DNA of 64,000 nt from Rhodamnia argentea (taxonomy: Eukaryota > Streptophyta > Magnoliopsida > Myrtales > Myrtaceae): assembly GCF_020921035.1 (NCBI RefSeq), contig NC_063156.1, positions 26,646,283 to 26,710,282 on the forward strand, given 5' to 3'. Every line of letters begins with the position of its first letter. Position 1 is the first letter of the stretch. Shown here one piece after another: positions 11,701 through 24,689 of the stretch. A program made the translations under genes and the position numbers. The notes beneath the pieces were generated by a model that saw only the letters and a list, made by a program, of their open reading frames with translations, searched no databases and had not been told where the DNA came from.

Positions 11701-14700
11701 GAATTCCTCATGGCACCTGTGTCCTTTGCACACTTTTTGAAGCAGTTAAAACGAAATATCTGTCAGGTTTATGATCACATCTGCATCCTTTTGATGGTTT
11801 TTACTCTTTTCTTCCCTTCACTAAGCTGGACAAGAACTACTTAATGTAATATTATGAGCTACTACAATTGTGGTAGTTTGATGGCATGAACATGCTTTTT
11901 GTGCATATGGAAGTCTTGACATTGAGCTTCTGTGAATCTTATGGTGATGCTGGTTAATGAATTCCTATGGAGTTCTGTTTTTTCTGACTATCCTCACAAT
12001 TATGGATCAAAACACTTGAAAGAAAAATTAAAAAAAAAATAGACAAAATTATGCAGGAGTTACTTTTATCTTGTCCGAAACTGATGAAATAAACAATTTC
12101 CTCAAGAATTTCATTTTAAGCAAAATGCTGGATTGATAGGTTTATTGCTTGGAGATATTGTGCTCGTCTTTCTTGGAATTTGCCATCTTGCCTCCCATGT
12201 TGATTTTCTTTCAGAATAAGTTTGCTTGGCATTCTTGAGTTGAGGTTATACGACTCCATTCCTCTTCTATTCTGCAGGAGATCCATGAGGGTTTGAATTT
12301 TTCCGCTGACAATGGACCATATTCTTTTGGAATCTTCTGTGTCAAATTTTCTACTGATGGACGAGAACTCATTGCTGGAAGCAGTGATGATTCTATATAT
12401 GTCTATGATCTTGTGGCAAATAAGCTTTCCCTCAGAATTCCTGCACATGAGGTAAAACTTTGGTAGTTCTTGTGCTTTTTCGGATTTGTTTCTGATACGC
12501 TTCTTACCAACTACTCGGAACTTAAAAGATTGGTGCTCAGTGTTCCAATAGAGATGCTTGTATTCTTTTGCAAATGTAGTTCGACTTAAGTTTGGTTTTG
12601 TATGGATTTTATCTGCCAGAGTAAATCCTCTCCTTTCGGAGATATTTATGCCTCAGTAATAATTGGTGATTGCCTGAGCAATATGCCATGATTTGGATTC
12701 TTGGTAGCTGGCCTTGAATTATGATTCCAAACCTCTCTTGGCATCTGATATGGCAGATCTCTTCATTCAAAAGTTGATAAATGTCCTTGGAACTGTAAGA
12801 ACCGTTAAAAGTAATCGATTAATGTCCCTGCAATATGATGTGAGCTGCGATTCCGAAGCCTCTCTGGGCAGCTGATATGTCAAATTCTTGATCTCAGAAA
12901 AGATTAACATATAGGCCAAGAATTTTTTTTCCCACGCCATTTTAGAGTTGGGTACAGCTGGTTTTATTGAAAATTGGCACCTGACAATGTTGTTGGTTGA
13001 CCATTACCATTAATTAAGTTCCACTTTCCCTGCGGTTGTCTCTTTTTCTTTTTCCTTTATCTTGGAAACTCCAGACGTCTATTATTGATTCAAGGCAGTT
13101 ATATAATTTTCAGTCTTCGAGTATAGTGGTTTTGCATGTTGCAAACATCTGATATTGGTAAAAATGAGTGAACTACGAGAAAGGATTTGTTGCCTAGATT
13201 ACTCATCTTGATTTTCCACCCTTGCTTCTGCAAGTTCATTATGCCAAAATTGGAGATTCAACTTTCTTTTCTCAGGTTGTTAGACAAAGAACGATTCTTC
13301 AAATGAAGAGGCTGCTTGACGAAATTTCCTGGTTTTGTTGTCTTTCCCTTTCCGGTTATTGTTGTGGGAAGAAAAGTTGAGATGAGCCAACTCATGATGT
13401 TGAAACAGTCATAGAGGGGTCAAAGTGGACTTAAACTGTTGTCATCTCTCTTGCAATTATCCTTTTAAGGTTGGAAAAGGAATGAGGGCCTTCTCTGTCA
13501 GAATTTTTGCTCCTTTTGAATCTTTAGCTGAGGAAGTATGCCCATCAAAATGCAAGTGCAAAAGTTCAAAGATTATATGGGGAAAAAAGTAAATTGCTTG
13601 TGCACTTTGTATTGTGGATTCAGTGTGCCTTGAGTACGTAATTTACATGCAGTTGATATGTTTTCTACAGCAATCTATGCACATAGTTTCCTTCAGAAAA
13701 TCTTATACTCTGGTGTCATCATAAGTCCGAATGAGATGAGTGCATTGGTTGATTAGAACCTGAATATTTGCGGAGTCAGTGAGTCTTTACCTTCAGGTCT
13801 GTTCCTCTGGTTGCACCTAATCATTATTTTATGCGATTATATTTGCCTGCTTCATGCATCTATTCTCATCTCCATTGCTGAATGAGAACAGTTCTACTTT
13901 ATCAAATTCTGTTGGAGAAATAACTCCCCAAGTTTTTAGAATCTCATTTCGTTTTCTAATTTGCAGTCTGATGTGAACACAGTTTGCTTTTCTGATGGAA
14001 GTGGTCACATAATTTATTCTGGGAGTGATGATACATACTGCAAGGTACTTAAGCTAAGTATCCCTAGATCTCTTTTGGTTACTGCTCTTTTGCTTAGTTT
14101 TTGGTTATTAACTTGTGTAAACTATTCGGACATGATGCGCATTCAACATGTATTTGTAAGGGTGATAATCCAGTCATTATATTAGCAATCATGGGATCTT
14201 TTTAATTTTTTCGTCAGTTCTCTGAATTGTGATTCATAGAATTTTCCTATGTAATTGGTGTGTGCATCCACTTTCTTAGCCAATTTTGCACCCAATGCAA
14301 ACAAATGTGCTTGTGTACAATTGATATCACTCAGAAGGCAGTGGTGGAAAAGGCTTTTTCATTGTTATTGTTTGTATCATCCTATTTGTGATGTTGTTAT
14401 GGTGATGCAAATGACCAAGCATATTGTGCAAATTTATGAACACATGCATAGCGAGAACTCGCAACTGCAAACGGTAATATCATAAGTATCGCGACTATTA
14501 TCTGAGAAAAAAAGTAAAAGCTGGCTCACCCTGTCAACAAGACTCTGTAGGAGGCATGTCCAGTATTCAGAGCTTTTTGACAAGCCAAGAATTCACCTTA
14601 TATCTGATTGATGTTACAACTAGGTAAGTCTTATTTTGACTATTGATGGACTGGTCAGTAATGATGAAACATGTGATTATGGTAATGTCCACTTGCTTCT

Positions 14701-17161
14701 TACAATTTGATGTTGACCTATTTTATCTCCGTCCTCAACCATGATGTATCAGTCAAACAATTAATTAGCATTCATTTGGCAATTAGATTAAGAGACACCA
14801 TCAAAAGTACTTAGATCAATTGATTTTCAATGTCACACTCCTTTTTCTGTTGTTTTGATCGTGGTTAATGTCGGTTTCTCCTGACATGCGGTGTAAGTAA
14901 ACGTTGGCTTTGTAGTTGATAATTAGTATCATTTTAAACTAAATTTTCCATTCTCAGAAGGTTTGCTCATTTCTTTAGTGCAACGTAACTCAGTCTAATT
15001 GTGACTAAACTTACAACACCATTTTTCCTGTCCACTAGATGTTGTATTCTTGGCCTAGATTTTTTAGCATTTTCGAACGGAAGTAAGTGGAAGCCATTGT
15101 TTTATTATAAGAGCCGTTTCACTTTTTTCCACCTTCCCAAGCTGCTCCTTCAAACGATATATTAATGCAAGTATGCTGCTGTCTCATCTGAGAAAGTATC
15201 TGGACACAAAAAACCTTGTTATGCTGCTATTTCATCTCGGGCAGTGCCAGTGAGCACAGCACAATAGTCTTAATGCGCGATCATGTTGCGACCCTATTTG
15301 TCATGGTTCAATATTAATGAATTAGGGAATATATGTTTATGAGCTCAGAGGAGAACTGAAGCAAGCTGGAATGTTGGTCCTGTCGGGAAATGACTAACTA
15401 TTTTTGTAGGTGTGGGATAGACGTTGCCTGAGTGCTAGAAATAAACCAGCAGGAGTTCTGATGGGACACCTTGAAGGCATTACGTTCATTGACAGCCGTG
15501 GTGATGGTCGTTATTTCATATCAAATGGCAAAGATCAGACGATCAAACTTTGGGATATTCGGAAAATGGACTCTAATACCACTTGGTTAGTGTGCTCAAG
15601 TTGCATGTGCTGCCTAGAATTTGGTTTCGACATCAGTTCACCTAACATCAGTGCCTTCTTTCAGTTTGTTATGAAGGGTTATGTTAAAAAGTTCCTCTAG
15701 TAAGCATATCTACTGAGGAAATGTTCTACTTCCAAAACATTGATTACTTTCATCCTCAATAATATGTACATTGAAAATCATAATTTTACCTTATTTGCAT
15801 ACTTAAAAATCGAAGCTGAGTGAACAACTATGTTCATGCGAATTGTTGCAATCCATATACGAGCATGAAAAGGATGAGCAGATGGAAGTATTAGAACTTA
15901 AGAAGTTGGAGATGCATATTGATGTATGACTTGCAGATAGATGACCGCACGAGCTCTTTGTCGACTCTTTCACATCGATCCTCTGTTATTTGGCTTGCTC
16001 ACATCTCTTTTCTGCCAGAGATGGACGAGAGAGCGATTTTTAACTCTCTTTTTCTTTGGTTGATTTGGTGCAGCCGTCCAGGTTATAGGAATTATGAGTG
16101 GGATTACAGATGGATGGACTACCCTCCTCAAGCTAGGGATTTGAAACACCCATTTGATCGGTCAGTGGCAACATATAAAGGCCATTCAGTGTTGCGTACT
16201 CTTATTCGGTGCTACTTCTCCCCGGAGCATAGGTAAGAAGAAACAAACGTTAATTGGAAATTCAAATAAAGTGGTAATATTTGATTGGTGAGTCTTTTGG
16301 CTGCCTGCTTGATGGAGTGAGAAATAAATTAAATCTGTACATGAGTATTTAGCGGCCAAGTTTGATTAACACCAAGCTCCTAATGAGCTTGAATGCCGAC
16401 TTAGTTTCCAGTTTGATGGGGGCGATTCCTTTTTCTAAGACTAACCTGTTAATTCCATGATTTTTTTTGTGTGCAGCACTGGCCAAAAGTATATCTACAC
16501 TGGATCGTACGATTCTTGCGTTTATATCTACGATGTGGTACGTAATTCTTTTCGCTCTATGTTGTTCTACTTCAGAATGATGTTTGTTGTTGTCCTGTTT
16601 TGACATCAACATGGAGAAGATGCTAAATATAGGATGACTTTAAAATCTTAAGTCCTATTGACCTACATCAGTCGCTTGAAATCTTGCTGGAAAAGAGCGG
16701 GTATTTCTCTTTCTTGTTGGCTCGTTAGAAGAGTGGAAGATTCTCCGACTGAATACACGCTTCTCCTTCAACATTCTGCATGAGGATCAAGAGATCCAAT
16801 GAGATACATTCTCATCACAATCGGATTGTTCTGTCACATCCATTGTCAAATGCATTCAAGATGCATATCCGACGAAACCGTACATTTGCATATGTGTTCT
16901 GTCCCTGCGTAGGTACTCGGCTATGTAAGAATTTTTCGGTGTTTTCTTGGTTGAATTCGCTTTGAATAGGTGACTGGAGCTCAAGTTGCGGCCCTGAAGC
17001 ACCATAAATCGCCGGTCAGAGACTGCAGTTGGCACCCGGACTACCCGACGATCGTGAGCTCTTCTTGGGATGGGGATATTGTGAAATGGGAATTCCTGGG
17101 GAATGGAGAAATAGAGATCCCGGTGATGAAGAAGAGGATCCGGAAGCGACATGTCCATTAA
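8742..17161 (+). CDS. LEC14B: LEC14B-like WD40-repeat protein (DCAF11/WDR23 type), nine coding exons
   Basis: WD40 beta-propeller protein of the LEC14B family, related to animal DCAF11, a substrate receptor of CUL4-DDB1 ubiquitin ligases; a nuclear or cytosolic adaptor role is inferred from that family. Coding exons: 8742-9134, 9366-9485, 10707-10784, 12278-12451, 13967-14044, 15410-15585, 16074-16232, 16477-16537, 16970-17161; all introns are GT-AG and phases match, giving 476 residues. The start MGYAMSRLE is the family N-terminus, although the frame is open upstream to 8706. Visible motifs: FSADGSLFVAGFQ, SGSDDTYCKVWDRR, DQTIKLWDIR (a WDxR/DWD box for DDB1 binding), YKGHSVLRTLIRCYFSP and VSSSWDGD. 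The end KKRIRKRHVH is basic. Introns 3-5 are each 1.3-1.5 kb and seem free of genes. An antisense open frame over the last exon (16856-17521) is a shadow. Confidence 0.95.
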
Positions 17162-19936
17162 AAAGACCGCCTGCGGCAGCTCCCATGCTGATGGACTAGC
17201 CGGGTAAATAATCGTTAATATAGTCCTAATAATCTCCTCCTCGTGTACAGATGAAGGTGCATCGTTCAAGCTGAAGCCCCAAGGACACGTTATTCGTGAA
17301 TTCCGTTGTACATACATAATCGACCTTTCCAGTGGAACTGTGTTCCATCGTTTGCTTGTTTTACAAGCTCGGGGTCTACTTTCGTTGTAGTAAACATCTG
17401 CCTTGAGAGCGTCATTTCCCGAAATAAATGGCGAGGCGAAATTCGCGATCCGGGCGACCAAGTCGCTCCGAGCCTGTAACCGAACGTTAGTCGAAGTCGG
17501 TAATGACAAAACCACCCTCATCTGCCTAAGTTCCTGCTTCCCGTCCTATGCCACTTTCGACTGGATTTCCGAAGTACGCATTCGCAAGTCCTGAAATGAA
17601 CTCCTCGTCCCGGCCGGATTGGGATAAAGATCTCCCCCGGTTTTTTTCTTCTCCCCTTAAGAGGGAGGGAGGAAAAGAAAAAAGGGGTAAATAGGTAAAT
17701 GCACATGTTTTGGAAATTGCCAATTTGGCTTTGTCCTAAGCGGGAAAGAATTTCGTTGCAATTGATAATGACTTTTGCGTGAAATTGGATGACTACGTAC
17801 TTAAGTCGATGCGGTGCGTCGTGGACATTTATTAAACACGTGGTTTTTGTTTTTTGGTTTTACTTTGTGAAGAGAGAGTAATGTAGTTTTGATTTTTATA
17901 TTTCTTAATGCAAAGAGGTACGGCAGCCAGTACCGACTTTTTCAATTTGTTTTTTTTTTTAATGATTTGCCAATTTGATGGCTCCGACCAATTTTAGCCG
18001 GAAGTTACCGGATTGGATGTTTTTATAGATTTTTTTAAATTTCCTTAATTTTTTTCTCTTCCTTTTCCTTTTTTTATTTATTTTCTTTTCTTTTATACTA
18101 TTACTCATAAAAACAAAATGCGGTGCACACATGGTTGGGAACGGCAATTGGACCACTGGTTAGGGCCAAGGCCCTTGCCCAAATCTAGCGAAGGGAGATC
18201 TCGAAAAGGCGAGAGTGTCACAGCCTTTGCCCGGTGGTTGGTGAGGGCTTCTTGGCCCTTGCCGAGGCCTCGGCCGATGACTCCCGGCTCATAAAAATAT
18301 ATAAAAAAAATCGGAGAATTTTTTTATAAAAAAATGCAAGAATTGTCGACTTCGGCGCCAGCCGTATCATGTAATGGCATCCACGCCATTGATTTCCGGG
18401 AAAGGAGGATTACACGGGCAAATCGTCAAAAAGGTTTAGGATTAAATTGATCATAACAGAGAGTTTAGAACTAAATTGGTCACCGCACAATAAATTAGGA
18501 CTTTCTAGACAACTATCCCGATAATAAAGGACACACGAAAAGAGAGAGACGGACACGTGCCTTGGTTGACATATATATGGATAGGTTTAGTTTTAGAGGG
18601 AAACCACACTTCTCCATGAACTATGTGCTCTTTTTCTCATTTCAAACCCTCCTCAATTCTTTCTTTCTTCTTCTTTTTTTAACCTTCTATTGGAGCATGG
18701 TGAGCAAAGGATGAAGTTATAATCTGTCGCTTGACCTTCTTTTTTTTATGCGCAACCCCTCACCTCTCGAGGGCATCATCACTTTGGAGCTCTCAACTAC
18801 AAATGAAGTGCCAAAGTTGGTCTTCATTTAATTAAACAAAACTGGAAAACTTAGTTAGCATTTTTTAGCGTTTGGCACTGAATCACGGTGCCTTGCTTGC
18901 ACGAGTTAAAAGCAAGTTTGGGGGGATGGGGCCCACATCATTGCCTAATTTTGACCAACACCTGCGTGGATTGTAGTGTAGTGTGTACACTAAGCCTAGG
19001 TCTGAATAATAAACAATAATAATAATAATGCAATTCCACTCTATTACGAATTCAGAATGATTGGAATAGGGTCTCCTGAGTGGTTGATTTGGCAACAACC
19101 CACTGTAAAAAAATTATGGATCCGTATATCTCTTGTCTGAACATTATATGGATGATCCTGTCTTTGATGGTTGTAACCATTCTCTGTCTGCCCATTTATA
19201 CTCCATTCTACATTTTGAACTGTTTGCCCAACCAAAAACTTGGAACTGCAACCCCCCAAAAAAAAAAAATTACCGAATTAGCTCTACTTTTTAACTTTGA
19301 CTTTTATCCAATTCGAAACACCCGAAATGGGTAAAAATCGCATGAAAATTGCTCGTGAGATTCCGGGTTATTTATTGTCCGATGGTTCGAGGAGTTTGTC
19401 TTCCTCTTCCTATCTTTCTTTCTTTTGATAAATAATTATTTACAATGAGAAGGACATGAAAATTTCTCATGAAATTCCGTGTTATATATAGATTTAGAAA
19501 TCATTCCACCCGTCTCACCCCCTCTCCAAGGGCAAAAGGGTCTTGAGATTTGTCAATTGCAAATGAAATCTTACTTCCCATCTCCCTATTAAATTAATTG
19601 CTCGAGGAGACCAAATTACCATCCGAAAGATCCAAGAACGCTTATTTTGCAATTGAAAAATTATAAGATTCCAACACTCCCCCAATAAGTATATAACCAT
19701 AATTCCAAAGGAAATAAAAATTTATTGCAGAAATTTATATTGATATTACTAGCAGTAATTCCTTTTTTTTTTTTGGACGAAGAATACTAGCAGTAATTCA
19801 AAAGCAGCATATAATATCCCCTCAAAACATCTATATAATAAAATTTTCAGGCCAGCCCTCTTATTATTCTCTATTTACCCAAACACCTATCAACGACAAA
19901 TAAATAAATGAATCAAAAACCAACCCCCCACCAATT
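17162..19936. other. LEC14B 3' region and repeat-rich intergenic DNA
   Basis: The 3' UTR probably ends after the AATAAA at about 17423. Further on, 18150-18290 is a GC-rich block with GGCCAAGGCCCTTGCC and CCGAGGCCTCGG words between A/T-rich arms, like the foldback element at 25751-26254, but clear terminal repeats were not found. About 18430-18520 has the phrase TTTAGGATTAAATTG repeated in variant form, typical of degenerate interspersed repeats. No gene seen. Confidence 0.5.
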
Positions 19937-20052
19937 TTAATTAAAATTTCCCCAAATCTCAGTCCTATACGTATCTTTCCTTCCAATTTTGCCCTCCGTC
20001 CAAAAGAGGAAAATTGCCCAAAAAAGCAAGAGACTTACCCGAATTCCCCATT

Positions 20053-21279
20053 TTACCCTCTCCACTGGTTGCACTGCGAAGTAGGCCTCGTCTTCTGCTT
20101 CCCGGCCTTCAACGGGCACGGCGTCTGTACGGGCGGGACCATGCAATTGTACTGCAGGCACAACGACGTGCTCAACGGGATGTCCGCCGTCGGATTGATC
20201 TCTATCCCCGTCAGGAAATTGTGCTGCAGATACAGTGTCTGGATGTTCGCGGCCAGCAACCGGTCCACGAACAACCCGGGCACTTGCCCCGTGAACCGGT
20301 TGTTGTTCAGGTACAGGTTCTGCACCGTCGAGAACATCGGGGATATCTGGCCCGACAGCTTGTTGTAGCTGAGATCCACGGTTGGGATCGCCACCTGGCT
20401 CGCCGGCTCCACTGCCCCTTCGAACAAGTTGCGCTGCAGTTGGAGGTTTGTGATCGGGAAGTCGAATAGCCGGCCCGGGATCGGGCCCGAGAACCGGTTC
20501 ACGCCGAGGTCGAGGTAGTTGAGCCGGTCCATCCGGTTCAGGACCCGGTCGACCGGCCCGCCGAGCTGGTTCCAGGAGAGGGAGAGGTACTGCAGCGAGG
20601 CCGGGAGGGCGAGCGGCCCGAGCGTACCGGAGAGGCCGTTGTGCTTGAGGTCGAGCCGGGTCAGCGACTCGGAGACGAACGGGGGTACCGAGCCGGACAG
20701 CCTGTTGTGGCCGAGGATGAGGTTGGAGAGCTCCGGCAGCGTCCCGATGGGGCGGGGGATCGCTCCGGTGAGCTGGTTGTAGCTGAGGTCGAGCGTCCGG
20801 AGGCTCCGCAGCAGGCCGAGATTCGCCGGAATCTCGCCGGAGAGGAAGTTGCGGCTGACGGCGAGGAACCGGAGGTTCTTGAGCTGGTACAGCGTCTGCG
20901 GCAGCGAGCCGAAGACCCGGCCCGGGACGATGGTAAGCTCGGCGAGGGAGGAGAGCCGGCCGATCGCGGGGTCGATGCGGCCAGTCAGCCCCGGAGAGCC
21001 GGCTCGGGGGTCGCCGAGGTTGAGGGCGATCACCCGGTCTGCGTCGCAGAGGACGCCGGCGAAGTTGCATGGGTCGGCGGTGAAGTCCCAGGAGGCGAAG
21101 AAGGTGGACCCGGGCATGTCGTCGAGCGACTTCCGGATCGACTGGAGGGCCAAGAAGTCGTTGGGATCAAGGATCGCGACAACACCCAGACGGTCGCCCA
21201 TGATCAAGCACATTGCACATAACAGGCGCGAGAACACGCTCTGAAAGCGAGACCTCGCCACGACCCTCTGCTTCGCCAT
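20053..21279 (-). CDS. Secreted leucine-rich-repeat protein without kinase (At4g03010-like)
   Basis: 408-residue, intronless LRR protein. A basic N-terminus and a hydrophobic stretch (about residues 15-35) suggest a signal peptide. It is followed by an LRR N-cap with paired cysteines (DPCNFAGVLCD) and roughly ten plant-type LRRs of the form LxxLxLxxNxLxGxIP, for example LRTLDLSYNQLTGAIP. A cysteine-containing C-cap ends SQCNQWRG. No transmembrane or kinase domain follows, so it is probably an apoplastic or cell-wall LRR protein; ligand and function are unknown. It belongs to the family annotated in Arabidopsis as RNI-like/LRR family (At1g03440, At4g03010, from memory). The coding region is strongly GC-rich against AT-rich flanks, which creates several long spurious frames on both strands, the largest at 19937-21070. 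It lies tail-to-tail with the LEC14B gene. Confidence 0.92.
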   Translation of the reverse strand: MAKQRVVARSRFQSVFSRLLCAMCLIMGDRLGVVAILDPNDFLALQSIRKSLDDMPGSTFFASWDFTADPCNFAGVLCDADRVIALNLGDPRAGSPGLTGRIDPAIGRLSSLAELTIVPGRVFGSLPQTLYQLKNLRFLAVSRNFLSGEIPANLGLLRSLRTLDLSYNQLTGAIPRPIGTLPELSNLILGHNRLSGSVPPFVSESLTRLDLKHNGLSGTLGPLALPASLQYLSLSWNQLGGPVDRVLNRMDRLNYLDLGVNRFSGPIPGRLFDFPITNLQLQRNLFEGAVEPASQVAIPTVDLSYNKLSGQISPMFSTVQNLYLNNNRFTGQVPGLFVDRLLAANIQTLYLQHNFLTGIEINPTADIPLSTSLCLQYNCMVPPVQTPCPLKAGKQKTRPTSQCNQWRG

Positions 21280-23338
21280 GGCAGAGACGCAAGCACAAGG
21301 CTTGGGAATCGAAAGTTGGGCTACAGCTGCTTCCGGGGTGTCTGGCTATTTAGGGAGGAGAAGAAGAAGTGCTTTTTTCCGTGAAGGGCGAGTACTTTTT
21401 GGGGCGGTTCAGAGCGTGAGAGCTATAATGGAGGCGACTGGCTATCAACAAGATTTTATACACGGAGGAGAAGAGGTGGCTTGAAAGAGAAGGGAAGAGG
21501 ACCAGACGGGACTCGACTGTTGACGATCTTTGTGCTTGGCGGTGATGGTGATGGCGATGATGATGATGATGATGGATCTTCGTCTCTTTCAAAAGCGATA
21601 CCTGCGTTGGCTTCTCGGCGAAGACGAAGAACGAAATCGCTACCCACTTTCAATGGACTGGTGTCGGTCTGGTCTATTGGCTACACTGCAAGGGCTGCTT
21701 TGGTTACGCATTTCTCCCTTTTCTTTTTCTTTATTTTTTTAATAGTACCTGTTTTGTTACGAGTTCTTTTACTGGGGTGGCGTTACTCGCTGGGTTTTTC
21801 TTTATTGGGAATGCAGATCGGGGACCAAACGGTTGTCCGAGCCTGCGTGGCAGCCCGTACGCCAGGCTCGGGTAGGTGACAGGTTGGCACGGGTGGGGCT
21901 AGGCTCGGGCTGGGATCACGTGATCGATCTCGTGTTTGGTTTTTCGGTCCCTGGAGAAGGAAGGAAGGAAGGAAGGGAGGCAATTGAAGGCGAACTGATC
22001 TTGGGTTCGGGTGCGGCGGGGGCGCACGGCGAATGCGTGAGCTCGGGAGGGCGTTGCGACGACACGTCATCGGTCAACTGTTGACTTGGTGGATGCCAGC
22101 TTGCTCGTCATCCGCATCATGCTCGTCATCGAATGCTTGTTGTCCTGTCTGAGTGTCCGTAACGCTCACATTCTTCATGCCAAGGCTCTTTGGTTTGCCT
22201 CGCTTGTCTTTCCTAGAAATCCGCGAATCTTTTTCTTTTTCTTTTCCTTTTCCTTTTTCAACTTTGGTGGAATTGCCAAGTTTGTGTGGAAATATAAAGA
22301 GAAATGATTAAGCTACTGCTTTCAATCTATTATGAGAATAACAGCCTGTTTTGAATCACAAAAAAAATAAATTATAAATTATTTTAGTACCCATTCCTTA
22401 AAGAATTTGTAGTTCACAACATACCGTTACTCTCACCGTGGCTTAAAATCCGTCATGCTAACAAAACCCAAACATTAATGACCTTTTGATGTCCTCGATG
22501 TTGGAGTCGCTTAATTAGGTCATATGCAGGCATGCGCTTCAAATGAATACTTACTCACTCATTTCGATAAAAATTGGACGGTTCGATTTGAAAAATAGAA
22601 TTGGTCTTCCGTGAATTGAACCGCTGATTTGGAACCGAATGTCTCGAGTGCTTAGGTCATTTAGCATTTTCGACATCAAATAAATTCTCTATTCCACATT
22701 TTTACTCTCTCGATAAATCAATTGTCTCTAAGCGAATCTTAGTTTGGCCATAGTGGGAATGAAACGACACAGCTTTGACGCGAGACAAAAAAGGGGAAAT
22801 TGCATATATCAATGGCGGTCAAACCTAATATTCCATGTCGCAATCTATTCAGTACGTGCAAACAAACTCTATAGTTTGACCCCAAAAAAGACAATAAATG
22901 ATATAAATTAATCAAGGCAATATCATGCAGAATCAGTTAAAAAGCAAAGCTATGCAACAATCTCCTACAAGTCAAAAAGGGTTTGATGACCAAACTCGGC
23001 CCAAACCTCGCAATCAGCAATTTAATAATTGATTAGGAAGTTAATCAACCATTAAGATGTTGGAACATTTGAAAGCGACACTCCCGTGGAAAAACTAACA
23101 CACGCGGCAAATCCTGCTTTCTTTACCTGCCTCCTTGTTCTAAACTGGACTTTGCATCAAATATATTAAAATTCAGAAAATGACAGCTTCATTCTCGAAA
23201 TTTCATGAAAAGGATGCATGGGCGAGCGCTATTAAAATAGATACGACACAAAGAAGGTCACTCGATGTTATATTATTCTAATTCTTTTGAATTTCGAATG
23301 ATGCTTTTTTTTTAAAAAAAAAAAATTGTACACACAAT
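21280..23338. other. Upstream region of the LRR gene and intergenic DNA
   Basis: The 5' region of the minus-strand LRR gene contains a GAT trinucleotide microsatellite (about 21541-21575), a GGAA-type repeat near 21958-21980 and T/C-rich tracts. A TATA-like TAAATAG on the minus strand near 21342-21348 could be its promoter, at low confidence. Short open frames at 21481-21879 and 21833-22084 have no recognisable domain. Beyond 22300 the DNA is AT-rich with nothing to report. Confidence 0.45.
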
Positions 23339-23816
23339 GATATATGAATGTTCGAATTTGAAAAGGACATATGATTTTGTCATTTAATGTGCGTCTTGAA
23401 TGTTTGGAATTTTGATAATTTTTGGATAATGGAGGGTTGCTAAAGCAATCCGCCGAAACACAAAATCAAAATAATTGAAGGATTGTCTGTTAATCCCGAA
23501 TCGCGGAAAAAGTACACTAGAAGTGTCATAATTTTTGTACGGTGTTCATTTGAATGTCATTACTTTCAAAATATTCACTTAAGTGTCATAACTTTAAAAA
23601 ATCGTTCACTTGAATGCCACGTTGACGTGGACGCCGAAAAAGCCGACGTGGCGGCAGGATATATGAATGTTCGAATTTGAAAAGGACATATGATTTTGTC
23701 ATTTAACGTGCGTTTTGAATGTTTGGAATTTTGATAATTTTTTGGATAATGGAGGGTCGCTAAAGCAATCGGCCGAAACACAAAATCAAAATAATTGAAG
23801 GATTGTCTGTCAATCC
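23339..23816. repeat. 158-bp direct repeats separated by 161 bp
   Basis: GATATATGAATGTTCGAATT starts at 23339 and again at 23658. The two copies (23339-23496 and 23658-23816) differ at only a few positions. The spacer 23497-23657 is of a different character: AAGTGTCATAAC-type phrases and a GACGTGGACGCCGAAAAAGC block. It can be read as a 319-bp tandem unit present 1.5 times, or as an insertion flanked by a long direct repeat. No coding content. Confidence 0.85.
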
Positions 23817-24689
23817 AGAACCGCCAATTGAGAACCTGTTCGTGGTTAGTTGTCATTACGTCGCGTCTAAGCTGTTCTTGTTCGGCCCAATCATAGCACT
23901 TAAGTCAGATTTCGGTTGAACCACTCTCTACATTGGAATACTTATCAAATGATTGTTTTGCACTGCTTTGATTATTTTCACTTCGGACGGAAAGCATGCT
24001 CGGATGGGAATGTCTTTGGCTCTTTCCTATGTGGATTTCTCTCTTTATATATGCCATGCTTTTTATCAAATTTACAACCGTCAATAAAAGTAGGACCAAA
24101 TAACAATGAAAACTAGTGTTAAAAAATTATTTAAGAAAAAATCAATTTTTTAAAAAAAATATATATTATTAAAAGCGTCACGTTAGTGCCGGTCAACCAA
24201 AATGATTGAATTGTTATAAATGCAAAAGGTTTAGACCTAAATTGGCAAAAAAAGGCTCTGGACTGAATTGTTATAATTGCAACATGTTTATGGTTTTTTT
24301 GGTAATTGTTTTTTTAAAAAAATTGACACAATTAGTCCTAAATCTATTGTATTTATGCTAATTTAGTTCTAAACTTTTCGATTTTTGCTGTAAATTGCTG
24401 ATGTAGCGGTCTAGTCTTTCAATTGATCATCTTAATTTTTTGTTTGGATTTTTGAATACGGTATTAGAGCCAGGATCTATCCCTTTAGCATTTGAGCCCA
24501 TTCCTATTAGTCAAATTTCATGTTCCACGTGGCAAGTGCCATTGCTAACCCCCTATCTCCTATTTACATGAGATTTCCGTTCACTTATCGGCTCAAACTT
24601 TTTGGAATGGACTTTCTAGCTATCTGGTTATTGCCAATTTTATTGTCCAAACCCTAGCATTGAATCTTTCTCAAAACGAAACATGTTCC
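23817..24689. other. Intergenic DNA with interspersed-repeat fragments
   Basis: AT-rich. The stretch 24200-24430 holds TTTAGTCCTAAA-type phrases shared with 7332-7474, 18430-18520 and 51690-51860, so it is a fragment of an interspersed repeat family. No gene. Confidence 0.5.

Noticed and set aside
16856-17521. 221-codon open frame on the minus strand
   Set aside because: It runs antisense over the last LEC14B exon and its 3' UTR, has no domain, and the plus-strand frame matches a known family.
19937-21070. 377-codon minus-strand frame and several long plus-strand frames (20641-21222 and others)
   Set aside because: They are shadows of the GC-rich LRR gene; Arg/Pro-rich composition without domains, while frame 20053-21279 shows regular LRRs.
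24455-24480. GGTATTAGAGCCAGGAT, similar to a plant LTR-retrotransposon primer-binding site
   Set aside because: No flanking LTRs, no polypurine tract and no gag-pol similarity nearby; a short relic at most, so not listed as an element.
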